DNA of 64,000 bases from Dillenia suffruticosa (GCA_033439265.1 JAVTVX010000012.1:14853501-14917500); one strand, 5' to 3'. Numbered from the stretch's first letter, positions 12,601 to 27,600 are shown. Numbers and translations are program-made. The notes: a model not told the origin generated them from the letters alone.

Positions 12601-15600
12601 CATCTCTCCCGGAGAGGTGCAAGGGTACGTCTGATTCTCACCATGTCCCTAAAATGGGGTAAATATTAGATTGGTCACGAAGCCAATCAAAAAATTTTAA
12701 AACACCATCCACAATTTATACTTAAATCAACGAGTACAAATCAAATATGTATTATAAGAATTTAATTCAGGTAGGCATAAACTAGAAAATATTTTTTCAA
12801 ACATGTGAGAAATTTTCAGAATTTTGTCTCATTCATTAATTGATTTTTCTGCAATTTTCAAATAAAATTTACTAATTTAAACTTAATGAATACTTTCGGT
12901 CCAAAAAAATAATTTAAAAATACATAAAAAACAATAAAAAAATAATAAAAATAAATAAAAAAAGGGGTCTGAGAGGGTGCCTCACGCGCCCTCACGCACC
13001 ACTTGGTGGCGGCGGCGCGTGAAGCCCAGGCGCCGCCTTCCCGGAGGAATCCGGCTACCGGATTTTGCCTAACCCCATTTTGGGGTCTCTGAATCTAATG
13101 GTGCTATTAGTTTTCTGATCTGAGGTTTGCATCATGACGTTTGGGCTTCACAACCCATGACCCGAGAGTGGGCTTGTACTGACGTCACTTCGTCTTCGTC
13201 ATGCAGAAAAATTTTTTTTTCTGCATTTTAACCCTAATTTCCCTAAACCATATCTCATTCATTTCTGAACCGTTTTACATGTTTTTTATATGGTTGGAAA
13301 GATGGGGAATTTAACCATACAAGTATTAAATCATGAAACCTATAATGCAAATAGATATTAACATTTTTATTTTCGACTAGGGTTTCATTTTTCTCCAAAA
13401 ATACATAACGGCCATGCATGAAACTTTGCAGATCAATTCCTAACATCATGGGTACTCTACCTTTCAAATTTTAAAGCATTTCGTGGTCTATTATCAAAGT
13501 TCCCATTTTCAATTTTTTTAAAGAAAAATGAAACTCGAAAATATATCAAAAAATAGGAAACACCCTAAATCATGCTCTGATACCAATGAAAGCATTTTCT
13601 TATGCATTTACAGCGAAATAAATGTTTAATGTCCTAAGATCTAGGGTCGGATCACTAACCTTTTCGATATACGGGTCCGAAGAATGTCACAAATGGATCA
13701 ATCTTTTTTTTCATTCACAATCCAAGAGTCTTTTTCATGCAATGGAATTATGGTATAGATCTATCTTCTTCCTCACAATTTTCTTACTCTCTCTCAACCT
13801 TCAAGAGTACCATGGATAGGATGGATGGTTATTAGGGAGTTGGAGTTGGTTTTTCTCTTAAAAAACCACTCCCTCCCTTCCCTCCTTTTGAAAATTCAAA
13901 AGGGAAATGGGTTTGGGTCAAATTCACATGGGCGACCCGATCCGGTACCCCCATAACTTACAAATTCAATATCCATTTTAGCTATTTTTTAGATGATAGT
14001 TAAAAAAAAAAGAAAAAAGAAAAGAAAAAGAAAAGAAAAGAAAAATACTCCTTTTTCAACCTTATTATTCTTCTTGCAACTCTCTTTCTTCAATAGTCTT
14101 GAAGTAAATTGAATCTCGTCATTTTTTAGTTTGTATATGTTATCTCAACTACCATGCCAAGGATCTAAGTCAAACTACCATGGTCTACCCAACAACAGAT
14201 CACATTCTCTCATAGCAATCAAAGCAAACCTCGTTCCGATACTTGCCAATGGAGAAACAACGTCACATTGGTTAATAATCTGAATCTTTGACACTTCTAG
14301 AATCCACATCATAACATATGAATCCAAATATGCTTAATAAACCCTTAACTTCTTTATTATATCTCAGCTAATGATGTTACCATAGATATAGCCATCGATG
14401 ATTAGATCAAACTTATTATCCTTTACATCTAGTTCAAAATAGTTATGCCTTTTGCACAATCTTTATCCTTTAAAGCCAAGAACAACCTTATTGCTACACA
14501 AGCCCCCCTCTTCTTCATAAGCCCCCTTAACCTCCGAATCATAATACTGCTTTGTTGGATTTAGATGTATACACACATGCAGAAGCGAGATAAATTTTCC
14601 GAATAATAAAAGTTTATATTTTTTCAGACATATTTCAATGAGTAGATCGCAGAAAATTCATGGAACCACGAGTCCTGCTTGAACGACCTCACCGACGGAT
14701 GATAACCATGAAAATCGAGTTATCACCACAGTACCACAACATCGCAATCCAAAACCCGGTAATGAATATGATACGAAAAATTTTCTACTTAGAATTTTTT
14801 CTCAATCCCTCACTCTCAGAGAACAGTGTTTTCTCTCTATCGTGTGTCCTCTCAATTGTGTGCCGTCACTGGGGTTTTTTCCCTAATTTACCTTATTCTC
14901 ATAAGTTTGATTTATTCTCCCGTAATCACAAAAGGAACGAACATCAATCCATGTCGGTTACCATTTTGAGAATTTGAAAAGTAAGATTATTCTCATTTTT
15001 CATATATGGAAAAATACCCTATGTGGGCATTAATTTCATCATCTTCCACTTACATATGAGGGCATTTTTATCCATCATGAGATCACAACTCATGCGATCT
15101 CCTATATCACTCTACTGGATTTTCATATAGGATTGAAGTGTCGTGCGATTGGCAAGTATACCTGTGAATAAAGACTTCTCGATATACCTATTAGGTTGAT
15201 CGAGAAGTTACCGTTAGTATGAAAAAGTCTCGCTGTACCCCAAACTTAACACAATTACATCTATTGATTCATTTTCCTCATCGAAAGTGATTCTCAATAT
15301 GTGCTCGACTGTGTATTCACTATTACGCTCATATCCCAACGTGGATAAATATAACAGACCGGTGGCTGAATACAACATAATGATATAATATAGATAGGTC
15401 TTCTTTTCCCAAACTCGAATATAATTAAGCTGCTTTTTTAGAATTGCCCCTTAAATCTCAATTTATCTTCCAGACTATAAGTAAACAGACTAAATAAGGG
15501 TACAAGAAATCTCACCCAATAGATCTTGGGTCTCATGCAGTGGGAACAGGGATCATGATTAGATCATCGTCTCATATTATAGTTTCCATTATCCCTAATC

Positions 15601-18600
15601 ATCTATCACACGCGGTATGATATGCGTGCTACGGTATTAATCTCTCATCTCTCAAAAGGGTATATGTCAAATTTCTTTAAAATTATGCAGATACTGGACT
15701 TAGTCTACATATAAGACTCTACCCAGAGATATCAGAGCGTATCTCAGAGACAATATCACTAAATGCAGGTAATTTCTGAGATCTCAAATTTGGCTACTCG
15801 TAGTCAATATGGATGTATGTATTTTCATGTCGGTCATATCCCATATGATTTCATGTTGAACACATATCAGGGCGATTTGTGTTCTATCACGACCACTCTC
15901 AATACCTCTTATGACTAGAAACCGTTTCATCTCCGCTCACTCAGAGCTGGAGGTGGTTACTCGTATCAGAGAATCGACCTCGTCTGCCTGACATATATTT
16001 TATCATATCAAAATATATATGATCTAAAACATGTGCATTATTTAAGAAATAAAATAATAACGCAAGTGTAACTGAATAATACACAAAATCATATATATAT
16101 ATATATATATATATGTAATAAGTATCATATCGTCAATTCAGTATAGAATGAGAAATGTCAAAATATGTCAAAACTCAATGACTTTCTATGTGTTACAAAT
16201 GAGTCTCGCGATGGGTTTGGTGAAGGGGTCAGCCACCATATTGTGTGTCGAAATGTACTTGACGGTCACTTCACCCTTTTAGATAATATTTCTAACAAAA
16301 TTATATTTGGTATCGATATATTTGGTTCTACTATGATACTTAGGGTCTCGAGTGTAGGCGATAGCGATCTGATTATCACAGTAAATTTCGCTAACCTCCC
16401 ACTATCAGCCACAACCCCTAAGTCATCTAATAGTCTCCGAAGCCAAACACTGTCCTTAACTGTAACTGAGCAAGTCACGAACTCAATCTCCATCTTAGAT
16501 AGAGCTACACAAGTTTTCTTGCTGCTCCAAGAGATGGCACCACTATTAAGCAATAACACAAAACCTGATGTCGATTTGCGCTTATCCATATCATCGCCCC
16601 AATCGACGTCTGAATGCCCCATAAGGAGCAAATCACATCCCCCATAACTCTAGGAGCAGCTCGCAATTCCTTTGAGATATTGAAAAATCCTTTTCACTGC
16701 TTTTCAGTGACCCCTTCCAAGATTTGATTGATATTTATTTACCAGACCAACTGCATAACATATGTCTGGTTGTGTACACAATATTGCGTATATCAAACTT
16801 CCCACTGCGCTAGAATAAGAGATTTTACTCATCTCCTTACTTCTTTCTGAATTTTCGGACACATTCAAGACTCAAGCCATCACTCTTGGCGATCAGAGTA
16901 TCTATATGATTACAATCGTTCATCCCAAAGCATTTGAGAATCTTCTTAATGTAGGTCTTTAGTAAAAAAGCCAACATTCATCTCGAGTGATCCCTTTGAA
17001 TCTTAACTCTAAGGATGAACTCAACTTCACCCATATCTTTCATGTCAAAACTCGATAACCATGCTTTGATTGCCATTAGATACTCAATGTTGTTCCTAGT
17101 CAACATTATATCATTCACATATAGAGACAGGATTACAAAAGAGTCATCAGATCATATCAGATAGACACAATGATCCTTTTCGATCATTGTAAAACCATAA
17201 GATATCATCTTCTCGTGAAATTTTAGATACCATCACTTGGATGATTACTTTAGGACATATATCGACTTTCGATACCGACATACCTTATCTTCATGACACA
17301 CTAGAACGAACCTAGAGGGCTGTTCCTTGTAAATCTCCTCATCCAGATTTCCATTAAGGAAAGCGATCTTTAAATCCATCTGATACAATTATAAATCCAT
17401 ACTTGTGACAATCGCTAAGAGTAAATAGATTGATGTAAATTTGACTATAGGGAAGAAGGTCTACTCGTAGTCAATACCCATTATCTGTGTGAATGACAAT
17501 TTACCCAAAGAAAAATAATTCAATCAAAACTATCTCATTTCTCGATCAGATTTTTTAATTTTTCCAAATTTCCCAATTTCAACTTCTGAGAATTTTCCTT
17601 CTTTTTCTTCTCTTTTTTTTCTCATCATTATTATTATTATTTTTGAATACAATCAAACTTGATGATGAATGAAAATATAAAACATACACAAATCACCCTA
17701 ACATATAATCGAATCCCTAAAAATAATCCCCAAAATAAAGTTATCCCATTCCCTTTTACAAATAACCACTCAATTCTTGCCTAAGCATATACTTCTTTGA
17801 TATAAAGATCAAAAAGAAGGTTAAGCATAAAAAGAAGGTCATGTTTTAATTAATGTGGTTAAAGCAAAGAAAATGGTACAAGTTCAAATGGGTTTACTAA
17901 GAGAAATATTATGTACGAGAAGGTCTTTTTTTAAGAGCTAAAATGGGTAAACCTAAATTCTCCTATCATATTAATGTATGAACTCATTGATGTGGTCTCA
18001 AAAAGTATAGTAAAGCAAATTCTAGAATAAATATACTATAATTGATAAACACTCGTTAAGAAAAAAATTAAAGCAAAGATGATGTACACTCTTAAAGCTC
18101 AAAAGCTCACAAAAGTGTTTAATATGTATTAAATCTATCACATTTTTAATCGATTCAATTATTAAGATCAATGGGACACTTAAAACAATTTTTTCCAAAA
18201 ACAATTAGTCACGCTTGTCTTTTTCATGCATTTTAAACTCAAATCAACAATACATACTAAGTTAAAATCATTATCAGACAAAAATCCAAAAGATATGAAA
18301 CTCCAAAAAAGAATAAAAGAAATGACATTGGCATGAAAATCCTCCCCCACACCTAGATACTACATTGGCCTTAATGTATGCAAAAAATATGAAATTTTGA
18401 GCATAAAGCCTAAGCAACTCACAATCTAGCACAATTTTAAACTAGCAGCAATACTCATAAAATCACTTTAATGCAACATATAAAAGCAGAACAATGAAAA
18501 GAAAGAGAATGAGAGAAAACTCCCCTAGGGTGATGATGTTTGCTAGTCTGTAGTTGATGGTCTTTGCTGCTGTAAAGGAGCCACGAGGGTGGATAAAATA

Positions 18601-21600
18601 AAGTCAAGGATTTCTTCATGAAGAAGATTGGTTTTGAAAATTTTAGGGCTTTCGATTCCCCCTTTTTTGGAAGAAATGTGGGCTTGAAATTTGGAGGTTT
18701 TGAATGAATGGATGCTTTTATGACGAAATCATATAGTATGAAGTGGATCTGGAGTCTACTGAAAATCGCGTGATCACGCTCCAAAGAAAGGACTGCTCCT
18801 GCCCATTGTGAAATTGACTTCAGAATTCAGCGTGATCATATCTTAACGTAATGATTGCTTTTGTCCATTTTTTTTTTTGCACTTCGTTCTTTATCTATCT
18901 CTTGATTTGAATCACTGAAACTCTTTGAATTCTCCCTCTTAGGCACCTAAAATAAATAAATAAATAAATCCATAAATAAAAGAAACAAATATTACTAAAT
19001 AACACCCAAAATAAAAAATCTACAATCAATTAAAACAATTTCTTAAAAAATGTTTGGGTTACCTCCCAACAAGCGCAATTGTTTAACGTCTTTATACTTG
19101 ACGTTCTCCACTTGTTTCTTTTCAAGAAGGCTTTAACTTCATTTTGAGAGACTCATATGACTTTCCTTCCATATCTAATTGTGCATTCAATTTAAAATCA
19201 ATATCACATTTTTCTTCATAAATTTTCAGTACAATTAAATAAAAAATATAAGTATAACAAATTGATTGACACTCATTTGGGTATTTCATAGGATCAAAAA
19301 TAATAAATTTCACAATCTCGTGTCGAACTCAACGGAGAGAGTACCCTCATCCACATTTATTTTGGTTTTTGCTATCTTCAAGAATGGTTGTCCTAAGAGA
19401 AGTGGAACTGAATCTGTGATACTCCTTCCATTTTCAAGATGTAAAAATCAGTTAGAAAAATTAATTCGTTAATTTACACCAAAATATCTTCAACAATACC
19501 CTTTGGGTAAGTATAAGAATGATCAGCTAACTGAATAACAACCCTAGTTTCTTTTAAGGGACCCAAGTTTAGAGCACTATAAATTGAATAAAGCATGATG
19601 TTAACATGTGCTCCTAAATCTAGTATGGCATACTCCATTTTTTCTTACTAATAACACAAGGTAGGGTGAATATATTTGGATCCGCACATTCTTCGGGTAG
19701 AGTTCTTTTGATGATATTACATACTTTCTTATCCATCTCATCACCTCTTAGTTTCTTAACTTCCTTCTCGTATTCTTCCATCCTGGATTCCTCAAACCTA
19801 CAAGAAAAAGGTGACACAATTGTACTAAAAGTATTAGGCAAAGATCATACGTACATTGAAGTTGATCAGGGATTTCTCCTACGATATTTACTTATCGAGT
19901 GAAATCTTCTTGTAAGGATGGACACATATCTGTCGGATGTCCGGTAACTAAGCATATGCCACAAACCCTGGTTATCTGCATTTGCCCTACAGCTAACTAT
20001 AGTTAGTTCAGAAATTTGATTTTCAAGATTTGAGTGACTTACCTCATTGACACGTTTTGTGGCTCCATCTGCCATCATCTCAAATTGTTGAGAGTTTTTT
20101 GTCATATCTGAAATCAACTGCCTGGCTTCTTCCGGTGTTTTATTTACCAAAACTCTTCTACTAGCTGCATCCACCATACTTCTATCTATGGGTAGAAGTC
20201 CTTCATAAAAATATTGAATTAAGAGCTGATCTGGTATTTGATGATGTGGGCAACTGGCGCAGAATTGTTTGAACCTCTCAAAATATTCGTATAGTGTCTC
20301 TCCGCTAATCTGTTTGATCCCACATATTTCTTTTTTGATGTTGGCAGCTCTAGATGTAGGAAAAAATTTTTCTAAAAATAATCTCTGCATTTCATTCCAT
20401 ATGTTGATCGATCCAGGAGGTAGATAGTACAACCACTCCGTCACCTTATCCTTTAGGGAAAAAGGAAAGACTATCAATTTAATCTATTTTTCTGTCATAC
20501 CGTGGTGTTTCATACTCAAACAGACAACATGAAATTCTTTCAAGTGCTTATGTGGATCCTCACCTGGAAGACCATAAAAAATAGGAAGCAAGTAAATCAA
20601 ACCAGATTTGAGTTCGAACGCAACCTCAAGAATTGGGTACTCGATGCATAAGGATTGTTGGTTCAAAATTGGTGCAGCTAACTCTTTCAAAGTTCTTTAA
20701 CGATTTTCCATCATTTCCTCTTTTTCTTCAAAATTAGATCTGTCACAAATGGTTAGATCAATCTCTAAATCCACTCTTCGACGTAGTTTACCTTTCCTTT
20801 GTCTAGCCTCTCTTCTTAAATGACGAGTAGTTTTTTCAATTTTGGGAATGTATTCCAATTCACCTGCCTAAGAAGAACGAGTCATAAAAAAAAGAGGTTA
20901 GTGACACAAGTTAAAAAAAAAGCAACTAAGAAATTAAAATAGTTCCCCGGTAACGGCGCCAAAATTTAGTCGGGTTGTCGAAACCCTCAAATTAATACTA
21001 ATCCCCCAATGCAATAATTTTGTAGCACTAGTAGTACCAGGTCGAATCCCATGGGAATTATATTAACTTAATTTCTTAGTTATGACTAAAAATAAAATGG
21101 AGGGTTTGTAAAATCAATTACTAAAACGAAAATTAAAAACCTAAAATTTAAAAGATAGATCAACAATGCAAAATACTAAAAATTAAAGATAAAACTCAAT
21201 ATGCTAAATATTCGATCCTAGGGTTCACACATATGATTGTTTCACTGGTCATCGGTTAGAAAATGTTATTTTTACGATTCAAGCATTTCACCTTAGATTT
21301 ATTATGATAGCCGTAATAAATTTTGTATTTTCCTAAATTCATTAATCAAATCCTGCATTCAATCAAAATTTATCATTAATCGACTGAATACGATAGTGTT
21401 CCATATCGACATAATGACAGCATTAAGTTATGTGAAAACAGTTAAAGCAAAATATAAATAATCAGCATAGGCGTACAATTATTCGATTTTGTTCCATCGA
21501 TTTTTTAGTTTAAAATGAATATCGGCAATGATCCATAAACATAAATAACCTATTTGCTACACGTACCATTCATTCATGACAATTACGGATCACTGAAATC

Positions 21601-24600
21601 CTGAATGCAGTAGAAAAATTGATATTGAATTAAATTGTTAGATTAACCAATACCAATCATTCATAAAAATAAATTAAGAATCGACGAATATTTGAATTAA
21701 AAATACAAGAATTTAAATAAAACACTTAACCTCACGATGAATACAATCAATAAAATTTTCTTGAATCAGAAAAAGGAAACTAACCACTCATGGTTGAAAC
21801 AAAAGATAAAAAATGTACTTGAAAGAAAAAGAAAAAATAAACCTAAGAAAGGAAGAAAATGTGCAATGAGTGCTACATGTGTGCTACCCAATTGTCCAGC
21901 CGCCTTCCACACTTGAGAAGACTATATATAGCCATAAGGTTTCCTTGGTGAAGTAGAAGTGTTCCACCTAAATCTAGATCTCTAGATCTAGATCTAGATT
22001 TAAAAAGATTCTCCTCCCTAAAAATGGGGAAACAATTTATCCAAAAAATACAATTTACTTGAAGTAAATATTTTTACTACAAATAAATCTTCACTCTAAA
22101 TATTTCTTCCTTCATTTGTAGGGCCAAATGCTATCTTGAACAATTAGCACAAAAAATGCCTCATTGAGGCCATTTTGATCCAATCTCTACTTCTGATTCC
22201 TAAAAATAAAAAGGTCATAAAAACACATTAATTAAGGTACTAACCAAGCTAAAACCATACTATAATATCAACAATAAAAATAACAATTTGTGCATTATCA
22301 CCCATATCATAAAAGGTGAAGTTCTGATCGATTTTGCCTCTCTTAGGGAAATCTTTTTTCAGGAACGTAGTATTACGAAATTCGATCTCAGAGATCATGC
22401 TATCCATACGTTCACCTAGAAACGCATGTCTTTTACAATGTTCAGAGTAATTTATGAAGATGCACTTCTTTTCTTGCAGGACTAACTTACTGTGTAGGTG
22501 TGAGAAATCGTGAACATATGTAGCACAACTCCATGTCCTCAAATGGCTAAGGTTAGGCTGCATCCCTATCCAAAACTCATATGCGGTACTGACTACGGAT
22601 TTTGTTGGAACAAGATTGAGAACGTAGGCATCAGTTAACAATATATCCCCCCAATGGGAGATGACTAAATTAGCCCGTGCCATCATAGATCTCACCATCT
22701 TCAACTGAGTTCTATTCCTTCTCTCGGCTACCCCGTTCTGTTGGGGAGTCACATAAACAGTCAATTGTCTCGTAATACCTTTCTCAAAATATAGCACTTT
22801 AAACTTCTAAGACAAATACTCGTATTCTCGATTGGTTTTGAGAGTTTTAACTGTCAAGTCTAATTGATTTTCAACTTCGCTGATAAACCTCCTGAAACAA
22901 TCTAATGCTTCAGACTTGTGCGAGATCAGGTAGGCATAACCGAAATATGTGTAATCGTTTATAAACGTAATGAAATACGTAATTCCGTTTCGGACTCTCA
23001 CATTGATAGGACCACAAATATCATAGTGGATAAGTTACAATGAAGTCCCAGCCCTCATTGCCTTTCCAAATGGTTTCCTCGTCGCTTTGTCGGTTAGGCA
23101 AATCTCACATAAAGGCAACTCGACCTAAGTTAGCGGGCCCAACAAGTCACTCGTAACTAACCAGTTCATTCTCTCTTGCCCTATGTGACCAAGTTTACTA
23201 TATCAAAACAGAAATATCATCAACTACGCTATTATATGTATAGACAATATAAGATAAATAAAAAATTTTATTATAGGAAACCATATCCAACGCATAAAGT
23301 CCATTATAGACCAAACGAGTACATAAAAGAGAATTATCGTACGAGATAGAAACACTCGAGTTTTTGAAAGAAAAAACAGAATATCCTAAATGATCTAAAC
23401 AAAGGACATATATGAGATTTCACTGAATCTCAACAGCATACAATACATCATGCAGGTATAAGACTTGGTTATTTCGCAATTAACTTGCATGCACTAATCC
23501 CCTTCACAACCACAAATACTCCGTTCCCCACATACAGCCTATCGCATGGGGACTCAATTGACGGAACTCCACATATGCGCTCCTACCATCAATTACATGG
23601 TCGGTGGCTCCTGAGTCTACAATCCACAAAAGAGAGGAGTCAGTGAGTATCATAGTGGATGAAACAAAAGTCATACCATATAAGGAAGAATGACATACCT
23701 TTCGCTTGTCACACTCGTAAGCAGAATGTCCAGACTTGCCACAAATGTAACATCTAACTTTACTCTTGTCGAGCTCCTTCTTCCTGTGTTTCTGCCCTTT
23801 GTCCTCTATTTTTGCTGATGGCTTTTTCTTACCTTGGCTAGGTTTCTTGTCACGATTGCACCATTTATGCTTGACACCTTTGGAGCTCTTACTCGACTCT
23901 GCCACATAGGCATGACTAAAAACTGACCTAACTACCTCCTAGCGCTCCTCCTCGTACTCGCAATGTCTACTCACATCTATGAAAGTACAAATACTCTCCG
24001 TATGTGTGAAATAAGTTTTAACTACATCCCATGAGTCAGGTAAAGACTGGATCACCTCCAACACCTGAATCTCATCAAACATCGGCTCCCCCAAATTCTT
24101 CAGAAAGGCCATCATACTCGACATGTGTATAAGATACTGTCTCATAGCTTTTTCTTATAGGTAATGAACCTATAGGTCGACATTTTCAGCTTAGGAGTTG
24201 ACCGGGAGCCAAAGTGCTCTCCCAAAGTAACCCAAACAGACATCGCAATAAAATACTGCTCATAAACTAGAATCAGATCATCGTGCATACTACTTAGGAG
24301 GATCGCTCTAACTTGGCCATTCTTCCTTTTCCATGCACGATACGCCTCCTCATCTAGTTTTGCCTAAGGCGTATCACCCACCCCGGGGTCTGACATCTCG
24401 TGATTTAGAATCTCGGCTAGGTACTGCTCCTCGAAGACAAATTGAACCTTACGGTACCAAGTTTCATAGTCACTGTTCAGGTTGTCTCCCATAACGAAAT
24501 CAAGTACGATACTCTTTGTCGCAGCTATAGTCTTTGTCATATAGAAAGAAATAGACGTCAATGACTAATGATACTTATTATAACAATTTTGTACACCCTA

Positions 24601-27600
24601 CAAATCAACAAATCTAAAATGATTCAAGTATTGATTCCAAAGAGAGCATATGAGTCAACAGATACCATACACCACAATCCGGGATCTCATCTTACCATCC
24701 GAACTTGAATACGGTACACAAAATCCTACAAATAGTCACAATATAGAATATGACCCTAAAAAAATTGAAAAAATTCAATTTCAGCTTGTCTCCCATAACG
24801 AAATCAAGTACGATACTCTTTGTCGCAGCTATAGTCTTTGTCATATAGAAAGAAATAGACGTCAATGACTAATGATACTTATTATAACAATTTTGTACAC
24901 CCTACAAATCAACAAATCTAAAATGATTCAAGTATTGATTCCAAAGAGAGCATATGAGTCAACAGATACCATACACCACAATCCGGGATCTCATCTTACC
25001 ATCCGAACTTGAATACGGTACACAAAATCCTACAACGTGCCGCCACGCGCCGGTAGCGTGTTTGCAGGGGCTGTCACATACTGGCATAGCCTGACTCACG
25101 CACCAGATGCACGACGCACCTCACACACGCCGCCACGCACCTGGCATAGCTCGAACCATGCTCGTCCACTCGCAGTACGTGGCTCACGCGCCTTCACGTG
25201 CTGAGCTGTGTTACCCGGTTCAGTCAACGGTCAACGGGTCGGAGTCTAACCCGATCGTGTCGGTACGCAGATCGGAGCGGGTCAGGCTCCGACCCGATCC
25301 GGCTTCCTGACTACTTCACGTGCCTCACTAGTGCATGAAGTGCACGCGCCTGCTTGTTTCTGTGTGACTTGCCTCTCCACGCATGTTGCTCATGTGCCTA
25401 CGGGTCTGGATGGTTTCTTCCTCGCTCGAAGGGTCTGCAACCGGATTTTTTGACCCGGTTTCTGGAAAACCTAATTTCGATCACTTTTTCACGGCGATTT
25501 CGACTGGAAAATTAATTTGGACTTCCCAAAAACATTCTGAACTTAATTTTTTGGGAGATTGAAGCCTTAAACACGGTGGATCAAATGTCCAAATTTTGGC
25601 CCTTCATGGCCTCATCGGAAAATCCAGTTTCCGTCAATGACAATTTACAACATGCATGTCAAAACGTAGATCAGTGTATGTGGAATACATATGTACCATT
25701 TTATAGATCAACCATCCCTCTACATAGACAAATATAGGGTTTTTAGTTCCGAGTTCCATTACGGATGAAAACTTTGGTTTCAAGTTTCATAACCAAAACA
25801 TACTTCAAAAATTCCAAAAAAAAAATATTCATGATCTACGTAATATGAGTAATATCATGGTATAATCAGATTCACGAAATTAATCCGTGATCTGAACCCC
25901 AAATTTTTAACCTATATTTTTATACTCGAAAAAAATTCTGGAAATTATATAATAAATCCAACAAGTGCTCTGATATCAATGTTGGATTTAGATGCACACA
26001 CATGTTGAAGCGAGACAAATTTTCAAACTAGTAAAAGTTTATATTTTTTTAGGCATATTTCAATGAGTAGAAAATCCGGAGAACCACAAATTTTGCTTGA
26101 ACGATCTCACCGTCGAGATAATAATCACGAAAATCGAGTTATCACTATAGTATCACAACATCACAATCCAAAACCCGGTAATGAATACAATATGAAAAAT
26201 TCTCTACGCAGAATTATTTCTCAAGCCCTCACTCTTAGAGATCAGTGTTTTCTCTCTATCGTGTGTCCTCTCAATTGTGTGCCATCACAGAGGTTTTTGC
26301 CCTAATTTACCTTATTCTCATAAGATTGATTTATTCTCCTGTAACCATAAAGTGAAGGAGTATCAATTTACGTCGGTTATCATTTTGAGAATATGAAAAG
26401 TGAGATTATTCTCATTTTTCATATATGATAAAATGCCCCACGTGGGTATTAATTCCATCACTTCCCAATGATTTCATTCGAAAAACAACTTCTTCCCTTG
26501 TAATTACATTCATCAAATCTGTTGATGACACACATTTATGGTATAGCCCTTCTCTTTTTACACTTGAAGTACTTTAATAAAGCAGGTCTCGATTCCTATG
26601 ATTGCCTATTGGAGATTCTTGTTTATTTGCATTCAATCTCGAAAGTCCTCTCTTTGATTGCTAGATTGAGGTGTCTAACCCCTATTATTAGGACTTATTT
26701 GGCTCTCCACTGAATATGTTTTTCTTTTTAAATTTTGATCCTCACAGTACCCTTTTTCCAGTTATGTCCTTAGTTATATATCTCATGAAATATAATCTAG
26801 AGGGGGTGAATATATTATTTGGCACTTTTTTGAGAATTTGAAAGCTTTACAGTTTGTGTAAGGCAAAAATAACGTGTAAGAATTGAAGGAAAGTAAAGAA
26901 ACAGAGTACACAAAGATTTTTATAGTAATTTCACCAAACCGGTATACATCTACTCTCAGTCATACCTGGGACTTTCACTATTTATTTTGAAATAGTACAA
27001 CAAACTTTTTTTCAAATACAAGTCAAACCTTTATGGTGTTTTCTTCTCAAAACACTTCCCAACTCAACCTCTCATAAGTTGTTTCTTTCTTTAAACCCCC
27101 GACCAAAAAAACCCTCTTTGACCTTTGAACTTTTAGTACAAGAGGAGAAGAAATGTTACAATAAATGAAACTATAACTTCGGACATAACAGATTTAAAGT
27201 TCACAAAAGGAATTTACAGAAGAAAAACATAGTATGTCATAGAAGTTCAAATTTAGAGTTCAGGTTATTCAATTCATTCTCTCTAATTTTTCTTCTCTTC
27301 TGTATATATTTATTGATAGTTGTTGAAAACTATTGTGGTAGATTCAAATTTAAACATTCTTCATTAATACTCCATCCGCCATATTGAATGTTTTTGAACT
27401 TCATTAAATGCTCTCAATTGTTGTTTTGCACAACCAATAAAAAACTTTCTTTTGCTTTTCTGCATAAGATAAACATTAGAGCTCCGGTATTGAACTTATT
27501 TTCCTCACTAATGAGTTGATTCTTAAGAATTTAAGTTGAGAAGCAAGCTTAATTTGAGTGTTTTTTAGTTAATAAAATGTACAAAGTTCATGTGTTGACT

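Larger units (their letters stand above)
5995..13962 (-). mobile_element. Ty1/copia retrotransposon A, complete ends
   Basis: Two 376-bp LTRs (5995-6370 and 13587-13962), each TG...CA, are flanked by the direct repeat AATTC (5990-5994 and 13963-13967). The primer site TTGGTATCAGAGC (tRNA-Met) lies just left of 13587 on the minus strand. A polypurine tract (GAGTGGGAGA) abuts 6370. Order in the transcript is gag, protease, integrase, RT, RNase H. The LTRs differ at about 33 of 376 sites by my count, nearly all transitions. The coding region has frameshifts and stops, and a solo LTR interrupts the protease. It sits inside gypsy D. Confidence 0.95.
17486..22294 (-). mobile_element. Truncated Ty3/gypsy element C (Tat/Athila type), inside Copia B
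   Basis: A minus-strand gypsy fragment with 5' LTR, primer site, gag and protease but no recognisable RT or integrase and no left-hand LTR. The primer site (20944-20961) matches the 3' end of tRNA-Asp with one mismatch, unlike the tRNA-Met sites of the other elements. The left part (17500-19080) is AT-rich and has phrases common to the 3' region of such elements (CCTCCCCCACACCTAGA, 18342-18358). The pentamer TTATC flanks both edges (17481-17485, 22295-22299), but see the rejected notes. Confidence 0.75.
14553..26460 (-). mobile_element. Ty1/copia retrotransposon B, with nested gypsy C
   Basis: LTRs at 14553-15041 and 25980-26460 start TGTTGGATTTAGATG and end TTxCATCA. A primer site (TTGATATCAGAGCAC, one change from the usual) abuts 25980, and a purine tract (AAGTGGAAG) abuts 15041 on the minus strand. 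gag, protease and integrase lie right of the nested gypsy C; RT and RNase H lie left of it. No clear 5-bp target duplication: the flanks read TGCTT and CTTCC. The flanks are both gypsy D, which shows that B inserted there. About the first 150 codons of RT are missing at the C junction. Confidence 0.9.

Noticed and set aside
16165..16647. Plus-strand frame of 160 codons
   Set aside because: It is the antisense shadow of Copia B RNase H, which has clear motifs on the minus strand.
17481..22299. TTATC as the target duplication of element C
   Set aside because: The left LTR of C is absent and the host element lacks coding sequence at the junction, so a simple insertion with intact flanks is not supported.
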